Made by a program: the position numbers and the translations under genes. DNA of 64,000 nucleotides from Alistipes sp. (lineage in GTDB: Bacteria > Bacteroidota > Bacteroidia > Bacteroidales > Rikenellaceae). This document shows positions 25,724-34,617 of the stretch, one piece after another. Numbering within the stretch: position 1 is the stretch's first letter; the number at the start of each line of letters is the position of its first letter. The notes under the pieces are model-generated. The model saw only the letters and a list, made by a program, of their open reading frames with translations. It made no database searches and had not been told where the DNA came from. The DNA lies in the NCBI GenBank assembly GCA_017560425.1, contig JAFZEX010000026.1:60613-124612 (forward strand). Reading direction: 5' to 3'.

Positions 25724-27304
25724 ATGAAATACGATATTTTCATTAGTTATAGACGAGAAGGTGGCTATGATACGGCTAAGCATATTAATGATCTTCTTGT
25801 TAGGGATGGATATAAAGTTAGTTTTGATATTGATACTTTGCGAAATGGCGACTTTGACGCCCAGCTATATAAACGCATAGATCAATGTAAAGATTTTATA
25901 TTGATTGTTGATGAACATGCATTTGATAGAACTATTGATCCCACATTCCCTCCTCAAAAGGATTGGTTGCGATGCGAGTTGGCATATGCGCTTCAACTTG
26001 GTAAAAATATCATACCGGTATTTCTTTCCGGCACATCTGGTTTCCCTGAAGGATTGCCAGATGATGTTCGTCCTGTAGTTAGGAAGAATGGACCCGAATA
26101 TAATAGATATTACTTTAATGACTTTTATAAACAGTTATGTTCCAGATTTATAAAGTCGTGGAGCAAAAAGAAGAAGATTGGTCTAATATTGTCAGTTGCA
26201 TTGTCGATTATAGCTTCATTGATTGTAACGTACGCATGGTTTGGTGAAGAGGATATTGTTTATCATGACCCATTCAGTCCGCACACTATGGATGAAAGTG
26301 AATTGATGGGATATGCATATCATCTATTAGAAGAAAAAAGGAATGATATTCCCGAAGGTGCTTCAGCGATATCTCATTGGCAAACATTAGCGTCAAGCGG
26401 TGATGCAGAAGCACAATTATATTATGGCCTATCATATGTAATTGGATATAATTGCGAACAAGATTATGACAAAGCATTGGAATATATTCAGATGTCGGCT
26501 AATCAAGATTTTGCAATAGGTCATTATGTTTTAAGCGTTTGTTATGACCAAGGAATTGGTGTAAAACAGGATATTGCAGAGGCAGAGAGGCTTTGTAAAA
26601 TGGCTGCTGAACATGGGGTAGTAGATGCCCAAAGAGATTATGCAGTATACTGTATGGTAAACAAACGACAAGATAAAGCAGCTGAATGGATACAGCTAGC
26701 TGCAAATGATGGTGATGCGTTGGCACAATACTATCTAAGCTATTGGATGATAAACAAGAATTACATTGATGACGGACTGGCTTGTCTACGAGAATCTGCG
26801 AATCAAGGTTGTGAATTGGCGCAAGTTAGTTTAGCAAATATGTATATTAATGGATCTGTTGAGTGGCAAAATATCGATTTAGGTATAACAATGTTAATAA
26901 ATCTCGTTGAGCGTGATAACCCTTATGCCAAGTACATTTTGGCTGCTTGTTATTTTAATGGGAAAGGTGTTAATCAAGATTTACAAGTTGCTTTGAATCT
27001 CCTTCAAGAGTCTGCAAATCTAGGGTATGCTAATGCAATGATAGAATTGGCTCAAAGCTACTTTTATGGTTCATTAATGACAGAAAAAGATTTAGAAAAA
27101 GCATTTGAATTATTTATGAAAGCTGCAGAACAAGGTTATCCGATGGCGTATTTTTGGCTAGGTTGGATTTACGAAAATGATATGGGGGGCATAATAAATA
27201 GTCTAAAGGCAAAATATTGGTATAAGAAAGCTGAAAAGCAAGGTGTTACGAAACAAACAATGCAAATGCAACAACAATTAAACTCAATGAGAGCTACTAT
27301 GTAG
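25724..27304 (+). CDS. TIR domain - transmembrane - SEL1 repeat protein
   Basis: A 526-residue protein of three parts. Residues 1-145 form a TIR domain: MKYDIFISYRREGGYDTAKHI, then WLRCELAYAL with Glu85 at the position of the catalytic glutamate of TIR NADases, and NIIPVFL. Residues 152-172 are one membrane helix (IGLILSVALSIIASLIVTYAW) after a KKKK stop-transfer run, putting TIR in the cytoplasm. Residues 190-520 hold about seven or eight SEL1/TPR-like helical repeats (VLSVCYDQGIGVKQD, AACYFNGKGVNQD) outside the membrane. Base composition is clearly more A+T-rich than neighbouring housekeeping genes, suggesting acquisition. TIR NADases serve in anti-phage defence or signalling; which applies is open. 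Confidence 0.85.
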   Translation: MKYDIFISYRREGGYDTAKHINDLLVRDGYKVSFDIDTLRNGDFDAQLYKRIDQCKDFILIVDEHAFDRTIDPTFPPQKDWLRCELAYALQLGKNIIPVFLSGTSGFPEGLPDDVRPVVRKNGPEYNRYYFNDFYKQLCSRFIKSWSKKKKIGLILSVALSIIASLIVTYAWFGEEDIVYHDPFSPHTMDESELMGYAYHLLEEKRNDIPEGASAISHWQTLASSGDAEAQLYYGLSYVIGYNCEQDYDKALEYIQMSANQDFAIGHYVLSVCYDQGIGVKQDIAEAERLCKMAAEHGVVDAQRDYAVYCMVNKRQDKAAEWIQLAANDGDALAQYYLSYWMINKNYIDDGLACLRESANQGCELAQVSLANMYINGSVEWQNIDLGITMLINLVERDNPYAKYILAACYFNGKGVNQDLQVALNLLQESANLGYANAMIELAQSYFYGSLMTEKDLEKAFELFMKAAEQGYPMAYFWLGWIYENDMGGIINSLKAKYWYKKAEKQGVTKQTMQMQQQLNSMRATM

Positions 27305-27404
27305 ACTAAGTTGATTCATCTGTTCATGATGTTATAATTGTTGTATAATTTAGAGTTAATAAAAAATTTTCAAAAATATTAGGCGATTGCTCAGAAAAAG
27401 TTTG

Positions 27405-27412
27405 TATCTTTG
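27405..27412 (+). promoter_or_regulatory. Promoter -7 element upstream of fba
   Basis: TATCTTTG, 66 bases before the fba ATG. A TTG occurs only 15 bases upstream (27387-27389), so the -33 match is imperfect. Confidence 0.5.
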
Positions 27413-27478
27413 TAGGGTATTTGCCTAAGCATGGCAAAGAACAACAGATTTTTGTTTAACACTAATATATCGTAAAAG

Positions 27479-28477
27479 ATGATCAATTACAAGGATTTGG
27501 GTCTTGTGAACACACGTGAGATGTTCCGCAAGGCTGTTGATGGCGGCTATGCTATTCCTGCCTTCAACTTCAACAATATGGAGCAGCTTCAGGCTATCGT
27601 TATGGCTGCTGCTGAGACTAAGTCTCCAGTGATTCTTCAGGTGTCGAAGGGCGCTCGCCAGTATGCTAACCAGACTCTCCTCCGCTACATGGCTGAGGGT
27701 GCTGTTGAGTATGCTAAGGAGCTTGGCTGGGAGAAGCCACAGATCGTGCTTCACCTCGACCACGGCGATAGCTTCGAGACTTGCAAGAGCTGTATCGACA
27801 TGGGCTTCTCATCAGTGATGATCGACGGCTCACACCTCCCATACGACGAGAACGTAGCACTCACAAAGAAGGTTGTTGAGTATGCTCACCAGTTCGACGT
27901 GACTGTTGAGGGCGAGCTCGGCGTGTTGGCTGGCGTTGAGGACGAGGTGTCGGCAGAGGAGAGCCACTACACTAAGCCTGAGGAGGTTGTAGACTTCGTT
28001 ACAAAGACAGGTTGCGACTCATTGGCTATCTCAATCGGTACATCACACGGTGCTTTCAAGTTCACTCCTGAGCAGTGCACACTCGACCCACAGACAGGTC
28101 GCCTTGTGCCTCCACCACTCGCATTCGACGTGTTGGCAGAGATCGAGAAGCAGCTTCCTGGCTTCCCTATCGTACTCCACGGCTCATCATCAGTGCCACA
28201 GGACGAGGTTGATACAATCAACAAGTTTGGTGGTGCGTTGAAGGCTGCTGTAGGTATTCCTGAGGAGCAGTTGCGCCTCGCTTCTAAGAGCGCCGTTTGC
28301 AAGATCAACATCGACTCAGACTCTCGTCTTGCTATGACAGCAGCTGTTCGTGAGGTGTTTGCCAACAAGCCAGCAGAGTTCGACCCACGTAAGTACTTGG
28401 GCCCAGCTCGTGACAACATGAAGAAGCTCTATATCCACAAGATTAAGGAGGTTCTTGGTTCTGACAACAAAGCTTAA
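27479..28477 (+). CDS. fba: Class II fructose-1,6-bisphosphate aldolase
   Basis: This zinc-dependent aldolase interconverts fructose-1,6-bisphosphate with dihydroxyacetone phosphate and glyceraldehyde-3-phosphate in glycolysis. Its 332 residues include the metal-binding HLDHGDSFETCK motif, VEGELGVLAG with the conserved acidic residues, a GTSHGAFKF loop and VLHGSSSVPQDEV near the phosphate site. Codon use is strongly biased to a few codons (GAG, CTC, AAG), as expected for a highly expressed gene. Two copies of the structured 3'-UTR element follow, the first beginning at the base after the stop codon. Confidence 0.97.
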   Translation: MINYKDLGLVNTREMFRKAVDGGYAIPAFNFNNMEQLQAIVMAAAETKSPVILQVSKGARQYANQTLLRYMAEGAVEYAKELGWEKPQIVLHLDHGDSFETCKSCIDMGFSSVMIDGSHLPYDENVALTKKVVEYAHQFDVTVEGELGVLAGVEDEVSAEESHYTKPEEVVDFVTKTGCDSLAISIGTSHGAFKFTPEQCTLDPQTGRLVPPPLAFDVLAEIEKQLPGFPIVLHGSSSVPQDEVDTINKFGGALKAAVGIPEEQLRLASKSAVCKINIDSDSRLAMTAAVREVFANKPAEFDPRKYLGPARDNMKKLYIHKIKEVLGSDNKA

Positions 28478-28602
28478 TTTTTTGTGATAAGGGGTCATCT
28501 TTGGCACCAAGCTCATTGCCCCGAAAGGGGATATACCTCAAGTATACCCCCTTCCGTGTCAATTTCGACTTGGCACCAAATCTAATCCCTTCTAACAAAA
28601 AA
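28478..28602 (+). repeat. Structured 3'-UTR element, type II, copy C1
   Basis: Starts at the base after the fba stop. It opens TTTTTTGTGATAAGGGG and closes CCCTTCTAACAAAAAA, so the ends pair, and has a central hairpin GGGGATATACCTCAAGTATACCCC. Further inside, TTGGCACCAA occurs twice flanking the hairpin. Confidence 0.82.
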
Positions 28603-28603
28603 T

Positions 28604-28731
28604 AATTTGTTGTGATAAGGGGCCATCTACTGCCGCTAACAAATTGTTGAAGCAATGGGCAGTACCTCAAGTACAGCCCATCGCTCCAAAATTTGCCGAG
28701 CGTTGTATCTAACCCCTTCTAACAACAAATT
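28604..28731 (+). repeat. Structured 3'-UTR element, type II, copy C2
   Basis: Tandem to C1. It opens AATTTGTTGTGATAAGGGG and closes CCCCTTCTAACAACAAATT (perfectly paired outer arms), with the central GGGCAGTACCTCAAGTACAGCCC hairpin in two arms of nine to ten bases. Confidence 0.83.
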
Positions 28732-28819
28732 GGGTGGTGCTGATGAAGCGTTAGTGAACGCCGATTGCTACCGCCCCAACAAAAATAGTTTATCCCCACG
28801 ATAAACGACCATTCAACAA

Positions 28820-28867
28820 AATTCCGAATGGGCAGCACTTAGGTGTATGGCTCGTTCGGAATTTTTT
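28820..28867 (+). terminator. Terminator from a degenerate repeat copy (C3) before the purine permease
   Basis: AATTCCGAATGGGCAGCAC pairs with a GTGT...CGTTCGGAATT arm and is followed by six T residues. The ATGGGCAG core resembles the 3'-UTR element hairpins, so this is probably a decayed copy working as a plain terminator. Confidence 0.65.
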
Positions 28868-28901
28868 CAAAAAATCAAGAGCTTTTTAGCACAACACGAC
28901 T

Positions 28902-30191
28902 ATGTTGAATAAACTATTCGGATTTGATCCCACCCAAACAACAATCCGCAAGGAGATAGTTGCAGGAATCACAACATTCCTCACAATGTCCTACATCTTG
29001 GCGGTAAACCCATCGATGTTCAGCGAGCTAGATATGCCTGGCGGTGCCGTCTTTACATCTACGGCATTGGCAGCCATAATCGGCTGCTTGGCAATGGCAT
29101 TCTATGGCAAGCTGCCCTTTGGCCTTGCCCCAGGAATGGGCCTCAACGCCTTCTTCGTATATAGCGTATGCTTGGGCATGGGCTACACGTGGCAATTCGC
29201 CCTCACGGCAATCCTGCTCGAGGGATTTGTATTTATTCTGCTTACGGTGACCAACGTGCGTGAGGCAATCCTAAATGCCATACCCCTGAGCCTACGCAAT
29301 GCCATAGGTGCTGGTATCGGCCTATTTATCGCCTTCATCGGCTTGGAGAGTGCAGGCGTGGTGGTTGCCAACGACTCTACGCTCGTCACTCTCGGCGACA
29401 TCACAGGTGGCTCGGCGCTATTGGCTCTTATCGGCCTGGTAATCACGGGCTTTATGTTTATGCGTAACACCCCTGGAGCGATACTTATCGGTATTCTTGT
29501 GACCATGCTTATCGGTATTCCTATGGGCGTTACCGAGTTCAAGGGCGTTGTGTCGCACCCCGAGTCTATTGCCCCTATCTTCTGTCAGTTCGAGCTCGAC
29601 AAGATCTTCACGCTCGACATGGTGGTGGTGGTATTCACCTTCCTCTTTATCGACATGTTCGACACCGTGGGCACGCTTGTGGGCGTGTGTACCAAGGCGA
29701 ACTTGGTTGATGACAAGGGCAACATCAAGCGCATCAAGCAGGCATTTATGGCAGATGCCATCGCCACAACAGCGGGTGCTATGCTCGGCGCATCTACAAC
29801 AACAACATATGTTGAGAGTGCTGCTGGCGTTGCGCAGGGTGGCCGCTCGGGACTTACTGCCTTGGCTGTGGCTGGCTGCTTCGCCGTGGCAATGTTCTTC
29901 TCGCCACTATTCCTCTCAATCCCTGCTGCTGCAACAGCCCCAGCACTTATCATCGTGGGTCTTTTGATGTTGGAGCCTGTTGTGAAGATCCCATTCGACG
30001 ACTTCACAGAGTCGATTCCAGCATTCGTATGTATCATCATGATGCCTATGACATACTCAATCTCGAACGGTATCTTGCTCGGTATGATTGCCTATGTTTT
30101 GATGAACGTGGTGAGCGGCAACTACAAAAAGATCACCCCAGCGATGTATATCCTCGCCGTGTTGTTTATGCTAAAGTTCGTGCTCTTCTAA
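28902..30191 (+). CDS. NCS2-family purine permease (guanine/hypoxanthine, AzgA-like)
   Basis: A 429-residue transporter with about 12-14 hydrophobic segments. Typical AzgA/PbuG blocks are ITTFLTMSYILAVNPSMFS near the start, FGLAPGMGLNAFFVY, FLFIDMFDTVGTLVGV and STTTTYVESAAGVAQGGRSG, which carries substrate-binding residues. This branch of the NCS2 family (COG2252) takes up guanine, hypoxanthine or adenine by proton symport. It stands alone between fba and galE and ends at a good terminator. No purine riboswitch is evident upstream; the gap is filled by repeat elements. Confidence 0.9.
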   Translation: MLNKLFGFDPTQTTIRKEIVAGITTFLTMSYILAVNPSMFSELDMPGGAVFTSTALAAIIGCLAMAFYGKLPFGLAPGMGLNAFFVYSVCLGMGYTWQFALTAILLEGFVFILLTVTNVREAILNAIPLSLRNAIGAGIGLFIAFIGLESAGVVVANDSTLVTLGDITGGSALLALIGLVITGFMFMRNTPGAILIGILVTMLIGIPMGVTEFKGVVSHPESIAPIFCQFELDKIFTLDMVVVVFTFLFIDMFDTVGTLVGVCTKANLVDDKGNIKRIKQAFMADAIATTAGAMLGASTTTTYVESAAGVAQGGRSGLTALAVAGCFAVAMFFSPLFLSIPAAATAPALIIVGLLMLEPVVKIPFDDFTESIPAFVCIIMMPMTYSISNGILLGMIAYVLMNVVSGNYKKITPAMYILAVLFMLKFVLF

Positions 30192-30215
30192 AGCACTCAT
30201 GTTATACACTATCTC

Positions 30216-30262
30216 AAAAGATGGGGCTATCCAACAAGTTTTGGATTGCCTCATCTTTTTTT
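30216..30262 (+). terminator. Intrinsic terminator after the purine permease
   Basis: AAAGATG...GGC..TCCAA pairs with TTGGA..GCC.CATCTTT with small internal mismatches, followed by a T run, 25 bases after the stop. Confidence 0.8.
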
Positions 30263-30339
30263 GCGGCAGCGCCAAGGTGTTGTGGGTGGAGTGAAAAGTT
30301 TTTCAACTTTTGTGCGATGATTGCTGAGAAATTTTTGTA

Positions 30340-30347
30340 CCTTTGTA
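30340..30347 (+). promoter_or_regulatory. Promoter -7 element upstream of galE
   Basis: TACCTTTG matches TAnnTTTG and ends 23 bases before the galE ATG. No TTG at the expected 20-base distance. Confidence 0.5.
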
Positions 30348-30370
30348 CTTTGATTATTATAAACGAACCT

Positions 30371-31396
30371 ATGAAACGAGGAGTTCTTGTTACAGGTGGT
30401 GCCGGATATATCGGCTCACATACAGCCGTTGAGCTTATCGAGGCTGGCTACGAGGTGATTATCGTAGATAACTTTTCAAACAGCGACCGCAACTCTTTGG
30501 AGGGCATTCGTCGCATCACGGGCGTAGAGCCTAAGTTCGTCGAGGCTGACTGCTGCGACAAGGAGGCTATGCGCCGTGTGTTCGATGAGTATGAGTTCGA
30601 CTCAGCAATCCACTTTGCGGCATACAAGGCTGTGGGCGAGTCGGTTGCCGAGCCAGCGAAGTACTATCGCAACAACCTCGTGTCGTTTATCAACCTTCTC
30701 GAGCTTATGTTGGAGTATGGTCGTAGGAACATTCTCTTCTCCTCTTCAGCAACCGTATATGGCGATGCTGAGGTGTTGCCCGTTACGGAGCTCACGCCAC
30801 GCAAGCCAGCAACATCGCCCTATGGCAACACTAAGCAGATGGCGGAAGATATTCTTCGTGACATGGTTGCGGCAAATGAGGGTAAGCTACGAGGCATCGC
30901 CTTGCGCTACTTCAACCCTATCGGTGCGCACCCATCTGCACTCATCGGCGAGTTGCCACGTGGCGTGCCTAACAACCTTGTGCCATATATCACGCAGACT
31001 GCGGCGGGCATTCGTGAGTGCCTAAGCATCTTTGGCGACGACTACAACACCCCTGATGGCTCATGTCTTCGTGACTATATCGATGTTGTTGATTTGGCAC
31101 GTGCCCATGTGGTGGCTATCGGCCGCCTTATCGAGGAGCGCAACAAGCAGAATTATGAGGTGTTCAACGTAGGCACAGGTCGCCCCGTGTCGGTATTCGA
31201 GCTTGTGCGTGGCTTCGAGGCTGCCAACAACCTTAAGCTAAACTATAAGGTTGCGCCACGCCGTGCTGGCGACGTTATGGCGGTGTGGGCAGATACCACG
31301 CTTGCAAACGAGGAGCTCGGCTGGAAGGCTCAGCGTGAGCTCAACGACACCCTACGCTCGGCATGGGAGTGGGAGTGCAACGTACGCAGACAATAA
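30371..31396 (+). CDS. galE: UDP-glucose 4-epimerase GalE
   Basis: GalE interconverts UDP-glucose and UDP-galactose (often also the N-acetyl forms) for the Leloir pathway and surface polysaccharides. The start at 30371 gives MKRGVLVTGGAGYIGSHTAVEL with the NAD-binding GxxGxxG motif. Upstream in-frame codons to 30029 overlap the permease gene and are not homologous. The catalytic serine is in LFSSSATVYGD and the Tyr-x-x-x-Lys in YGNTKQMAED. At 341 residues it is of usual length. It may be co-transcribed with the exported-protein gene 42 bases downstream. Confidence 0.95.
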   Translation: MKRGVLVTGGAGYIGSHTAVELIEAGYEVIIVDNFSNSDRNSLEGIRRITGVEPKFVEADCCDKEAMRRVFDEYEFDSAIHFAAYKAVGESVAEPAKYYRNNLVSFINLLELMLEYGRRNILFSSSATVYGDAEVLPVTELTPRKPATSPYGNTKQMAEDILRDMVAANEGKLRGIALRYFNPIGAHPSALIGELPRGVPNNLVPYITQTAAGIRECLSIFGDDYNTPDGSCLRDYIDVVDLARAHVVAIGRLIEERNKQNYEVFNVGTGRPVSVFELVRGFEAANNLKLNYKVAPRRAGDVMAVWADTTLANEELGWKAQRELNDTLRSAWEWECNVRRQ

Positions 31397-31438
31397 TCGC
31401 ACCAACGTTTCGTTATTAAGCTGTTAATAGATAGTGTT

Positions 31439-32083
31439 ATGAAGAGATTTTTACTGTTGCTACTCGCAATTGTCATGATAGCGCCTATGGCTGAGGCAAA
31501 GAAGCGTGAGACCGCCGAGGAGATCGAGCGCAAGACACGTCACTACTCTGGTTGGGAGTGGGGTGCCGAGGGTCGCTTTAGCCTCTTATTCTACGAGATG
31601 GGCTACATGAAGGTCTACAACGAGAAGCCTGTGACAGAGTATTTTGCGGGCGTGAAGAATGCTGACGGCAAGGCTATGCTTGGCGGTAATGTGATGCTCA
31701 ATGGCGGCTACTTTCTAAACAACAATTGGAAGGTTGGCTTCGAGCTCGGCGCTCAGATGCAGTATAACCACACCTTTGTGCCTATCTCATTGACAGGCCA
31801 CTACTACTACGGCACACGCAAAAACTGCTTGTTTAACTTCGTGAGCCTCGGCACCAACATGCTCTTTAACAAGGGCGTGCGCTTTGGTCTTAACAGCTCA
31901 GGCGGTGTGGGTGTCCGCATCCAGTCGCCCGAGAGCAAGTATAAGTACGACCTTATGCTTGGCTACCAGGCTGTTATGCTCAACCCACGACCACAAGGTG
32001 GCGAGTATGAGTTCGATGTCAAGGATGTGAAGTATCACAGAGTAAACCAAGGCATTTATTTAGGCTTCGGCTTCCATTTCTAA
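31439..32083 (+). CDS. Exported outer-membrane-barrel-like protein, unknown function
   Basis: A 214-residue protein with a cleavable signal peptide (MKRFLLLLLAIVMIAPMAEA). The mature part alternates short aromatic beta strands (WKVGFELGAQMQYNH, LTGHYYYGTRKN, GVGVRIQS) and ends in GIYLGFGFHF, a terminal aromatic as in outer-membrane beta barrels. It resembles small porin-fold proteins of Bacteroidetes, but I cannot name the family. A 24-bp perfect hairpin follows. Confidence 0.7.
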   Translation: MKRFLLLLLAIVMIAPMAEAKKRETAEEIERKTRHYSGWEWGAEGRFSLLFYEMGYMKVYNEKPVTEYFAGVKNADGKAMLGGNVMLNGGYFLNNNWKVGFELGAQMQYNHTFVPISLTGHYYYGTRKNCLFNFVSLGTNMLFNKGVRFGLNSSGGVGVRIQSPESKYKYDLMLGYQAVMLNPRPQGGEYEFDVKDVKYHRVNQGIYLGFGFHF

Positions 32084-32106
32084 GTAGCGGAAAAGGTGTA
32101 ATTAGT

Positions 32107-32160
32107 TCACTATAACAAATGGCCTCTTGCGTAGCAGCAAGAGGCCATTTGTTATAGTGA
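32107..32160. terminator. Perfect 24-bp bidirectional terminator hairpin
   Basis: The arm from 32107 (TCACTATAACAAATGGCC and on) pairs without mismatch with 32137-32160 around a six-base loop. It separates convergent genes (exported protein and HNH nuclease). Confidence 0.85.
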
Positions 32161-32184
32161 GTGCGAATAGTGTTTAAGGAACGT

Positions 32185-33171
32185 CTATCCTTTGAATACA
32201 TATGCTCTATGGTAGTTTAAGTATGCAATTCTTTGTTCGTCAATAGGTAGCTTCGGGTAGTATTTGTTGTTTTCTAGCTCCATTCGTTTAATATTAGATG
32301 GAGATATCCAATTCGATACGATCAAATGCTTATCATCTGTAAACGATATTAAACCCTTGTCAAATAGTTTATCATAGAGTGGTGAAAGTATAAATCCATT
32401 TTTGGGATCAACTTTTTCTTTGTCGGTAGATACCGCCCATGGTTTAATGTGACTTGCTATTAGTAAACGCTCATCGTTAATCATGGTAATAGGACAAAAT
32501 ATACACTCTTCGAGAAGAGCATCTCGATATTTACCTTGGCCCAATCTAGCTCTACCAAGTTCAACTCGTTTTTTCTCTTGTGTGTGTTGCTGTGGAATTA
32601 TATCATCCTCCCTTTGCTTGCCATAGTTGAATACTAATGCCTCATCAGCATTAATCATATCATAGTCTACAAACAATTTCCAATAGTAATATATATCTTT
32701 GCCATTTGGCGTAACCTTCATTACAGATATGTAGCTTACTAATGGCAGAGATATCTCTCTTATTAATTGATAGCCTTCGTCGTCTGAGTTAACATATCCA
32801 CGTGGACCTGCAATTTGCGCTTGGTCGGATACGTTAAAATAAATGATATCATCCAACAATTCAATATCCTTCATGCGGTCTTCCCACAATTTAGACATTT
32901 TATCTTTACCGCGATAATCGTATGTTGGTCTTAAATACTCAGGTTTAATGGCATTCATATATTGTTTGAGGTCATCTTTTAATAAGAAGCATCTTGCGAC
33001 AAAACCTTCATTACCATAGAATGCCCTCATAACATCTTTAGAAGCAACATACAATTTAGATTCGCCGTGACCTTTGCCTAACTTATTCTTTGTTGCAACC
33101 AAACAGTCTGGTACAGTCATGTCACTATCAAACGTGTCGATGACGTTGTAAGTTTCTCCTAAAATTTTCAT
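32185..33171 (-). CDS. HNH-type restriction endonuclease of a type II system
   Basis: A 328-residue protein whose C-terminal third carries an HNH nuclease core: a CPIT cysteine turn, ASHIKPW (first His), DPKNGFILSP (Asn) and KLFDKGLISF (end of the fold), as in HNH_2-type restriction enzymes. The N-terminal part is unrecognised and probably specifies recognition. It begins two bases after the C5-methyltransferase stop, so the modification gene is transcribed first. Codons are A+T-rich compared with flanking genes, as usual for a mobile restriction-modification unit. The recognition sequence cannot be predicted. Confidence 0.82.
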   Translation of the reverse strand: MKILGETYNVIDTFDSDMTVPDCLVATKNKLGKGHGESKLYVASKDVMRAFYGNEGFVARCFLLKDDLKQYMNAIKPEYLRPTYDYRGKDKMSKLWEDRMKDIELLDDIIYFNVSDQAQIAGPRGYVNSDDEGYQLIREISLPLVSYISVMKVTPNGKDIYYYWKLFVDYDMINADEALVFNYGKQREDDIIPQQHTQEKKRVELGRARLGQGKYRDALLEECIFCPITMINDERLLIASHIKPWAVSTDKEKVDPKNGFILSPLYDKLFDKGLISFTDDKHLIVSNWISPSNIKRMELENNKYYPKLPIDEQRIAYLNYHRAYVFKG

Positions 33172-33173
33172 AA

Positions 33174-34472
33174 TTATATGCCGTATTTAGTAATATCCAT
33201 TTGTTTAAGGATTGCAATTAGCACATCTACCACAATACTATTTCCAGCCTGCTGATATGCAGATGTGTCAGACACTACAATCTTAAAAGAGTCTTTAAAT
33301 CCCATTAGTCGCATACACTCCCTAGGGGTTAGTTTTCTTATGCGACCTTTGTGTGTTACATAATTATCAACGCCTGCTCTATGCATTTTATGCATCGATT
33401 GCAATAATGGTCGAGCAATGGGCAAGTCTGTTTGGGTAGAAGTCTTGAAATTCTTGGTTCCACTAGCAAGAACATATTTGGCCACCTTATCCGATAGGTA
33501 GTATTTCTCTTCTACATCCTTCACATCAAATATAAACTCATCAAAATCAGGCTCGGGAAGAGCATCTTTGGCCACAGGGTGATATACAAAATCCCCATGC
33601 CAATTAAACTGCTGATTTCGCTTTTGACATAATGCTACATCTCCATTAATTTGAGTGTAGCATTTCTCTCTATTTTTGCTGCTTGTTACGAATTTGACAC
33701 CCTTCTCTCTTAGGAAATATTTTGAACTAATATAGTCTTCCAAAAAATCATACATTATATACTCTAATGGTAGCGGAGCTGGAAAATCAAATTTGGTTTT
33801 TTGCATAAATCCAACACAAAATAGTCGATCTCTATGCTGAGGAATACCATAATCCTTACTATTCAATACCCTAAAGTGGACATCGTATCCAAGTTCTTCA
33901 AAGATGTCGTGTATTACTTGCCACGTTCTACCGTTGTCGTGGCTAAGCAAACCCTTTACGTTCTCAAAGATGAAGACCTTTGGACAAGTCTCCTTAATAA
34001 CCCTTGCAAACTCATAAAAAAGAGTTCCTCGTGCATCTTCAAAGCCAAGTCTTCTACCAACCATTGAAAATGCTTGACAAGGTGCACCTCCGACTATGAT
34101 ATCAACTTGTCCATTATATTTTTTTGCATCGAACTCTCGAACATCGGAAAACCAATTGTCTTCGGAAATATGGTAGTTTGCAAAATAACTCTGCTTGCAT
34201 TCCGCATCAATGTCACCCGCAAATGCAATGTCAAACCTTAATCCCAATCTTTGAAAGGCATGCTCAATAGCGCCAATGCCGCTAAAAATAGTTCCTAGTC
34301 TGATTGTTCGTTCTGGATGTGTAAATGACAACTCTTTCCAATGTGTGCCATTGGAAATTTCAGCCTCTTTATATCCTATTGACTTGACAGCTTTAGCTCT
34401 CTTTTTTACAATCGCTTTTACCTCAGCTATCTTGTCGCTAGTTTCGTTTATATCCTTTTCTACCGTTGCCAT
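33174..34472 (-). CDS. DNA (cytosine-5) methyltransferase
   Basis: A 432-residue C5-methyltransferase with the conserved motifs in order: I (RLGTIFSGIGAIEHAF), IV (GGAPCQAFSMVGRRLG with the catalytic Cys), VI (FIFENVKGLL), VIII (QHRDRLFCVGF), then the target-recognition region, IX (RKLTPRECMRLMGF) and X (QQAGNSIVVDV). The first 55 residues are a Lys-rich helical extension that could be regulatory. It is paired with the HNH nuclease immediately downstream. Base composition is A+T-rich, suggesting transfer. Confidence 0.93.
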   Translation of the reverse strand: MATVEKDINETSDKIAEVKAIVKKRAKAVKSIGYKEAEISNGTHWKELSFTHPERTIRLGTIFSGIGAIEHAFQRLGLRFDIAFAGDIDAECKQSYFANYHISEDNWFSDVREFDAKKYNGQVDIIVGGAPCQAFSMVGRRLGFEDARGTLFYEFARVIKETCPKVFIFENVKGLLSHDNGRTWQVIHDIFEELGYDVHFRVLNSKDYGIPQHRDRLFCVGFMQKTKFDFPAPLPLEYIMYDFLEDYISSKYFLREKGVKFVTSSKNREKCYTQINGDVALCQKRNQQFNWHGDFVYHPVAKDALPEPDFDEFIFDVKDVEEKYYLSDKVAKYVLASGTKNFKTSTQTDLPIARPLLQSMHKMHRAGVDNYVTHKGRIRKLTPRECMRLMGFKDSFKIVVSDTSAYQQAGNSIVVDVLIAILKQMDITKYGI

Positions 34473-34500
34473 TACAAATTGTCCTATTCTAATTTTATGA

Positions 34501-34508
34501 CAAAGATA
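34501..34508 (-). promoter_or_regulatory. Promoter -7 element of the restriction-modification pair
   Basis: Minus-strand TATCTTTG ends 28 bases before the methyltransferase ATG. The -33 TTG is not at the usual spacing. Confidence 0.45.
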
Positions 34509-34617
34509 AGCAAAATTTTATTGATCTGCTATGTGATCTTTGATAAATTCTTATAAAAGCCACATGTCTAATAAATTAGCTAAGATGCTTGGTGGCCACC
34601 GGGTTTTATTGCTAAAC

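Noticed and set aside
30029-30370. Upstream start for galE
   Set aside because: It overlaps the permease gene, its terminator and the galE promoter; the ATG at 30371 begins the NAD-binding motif directly.
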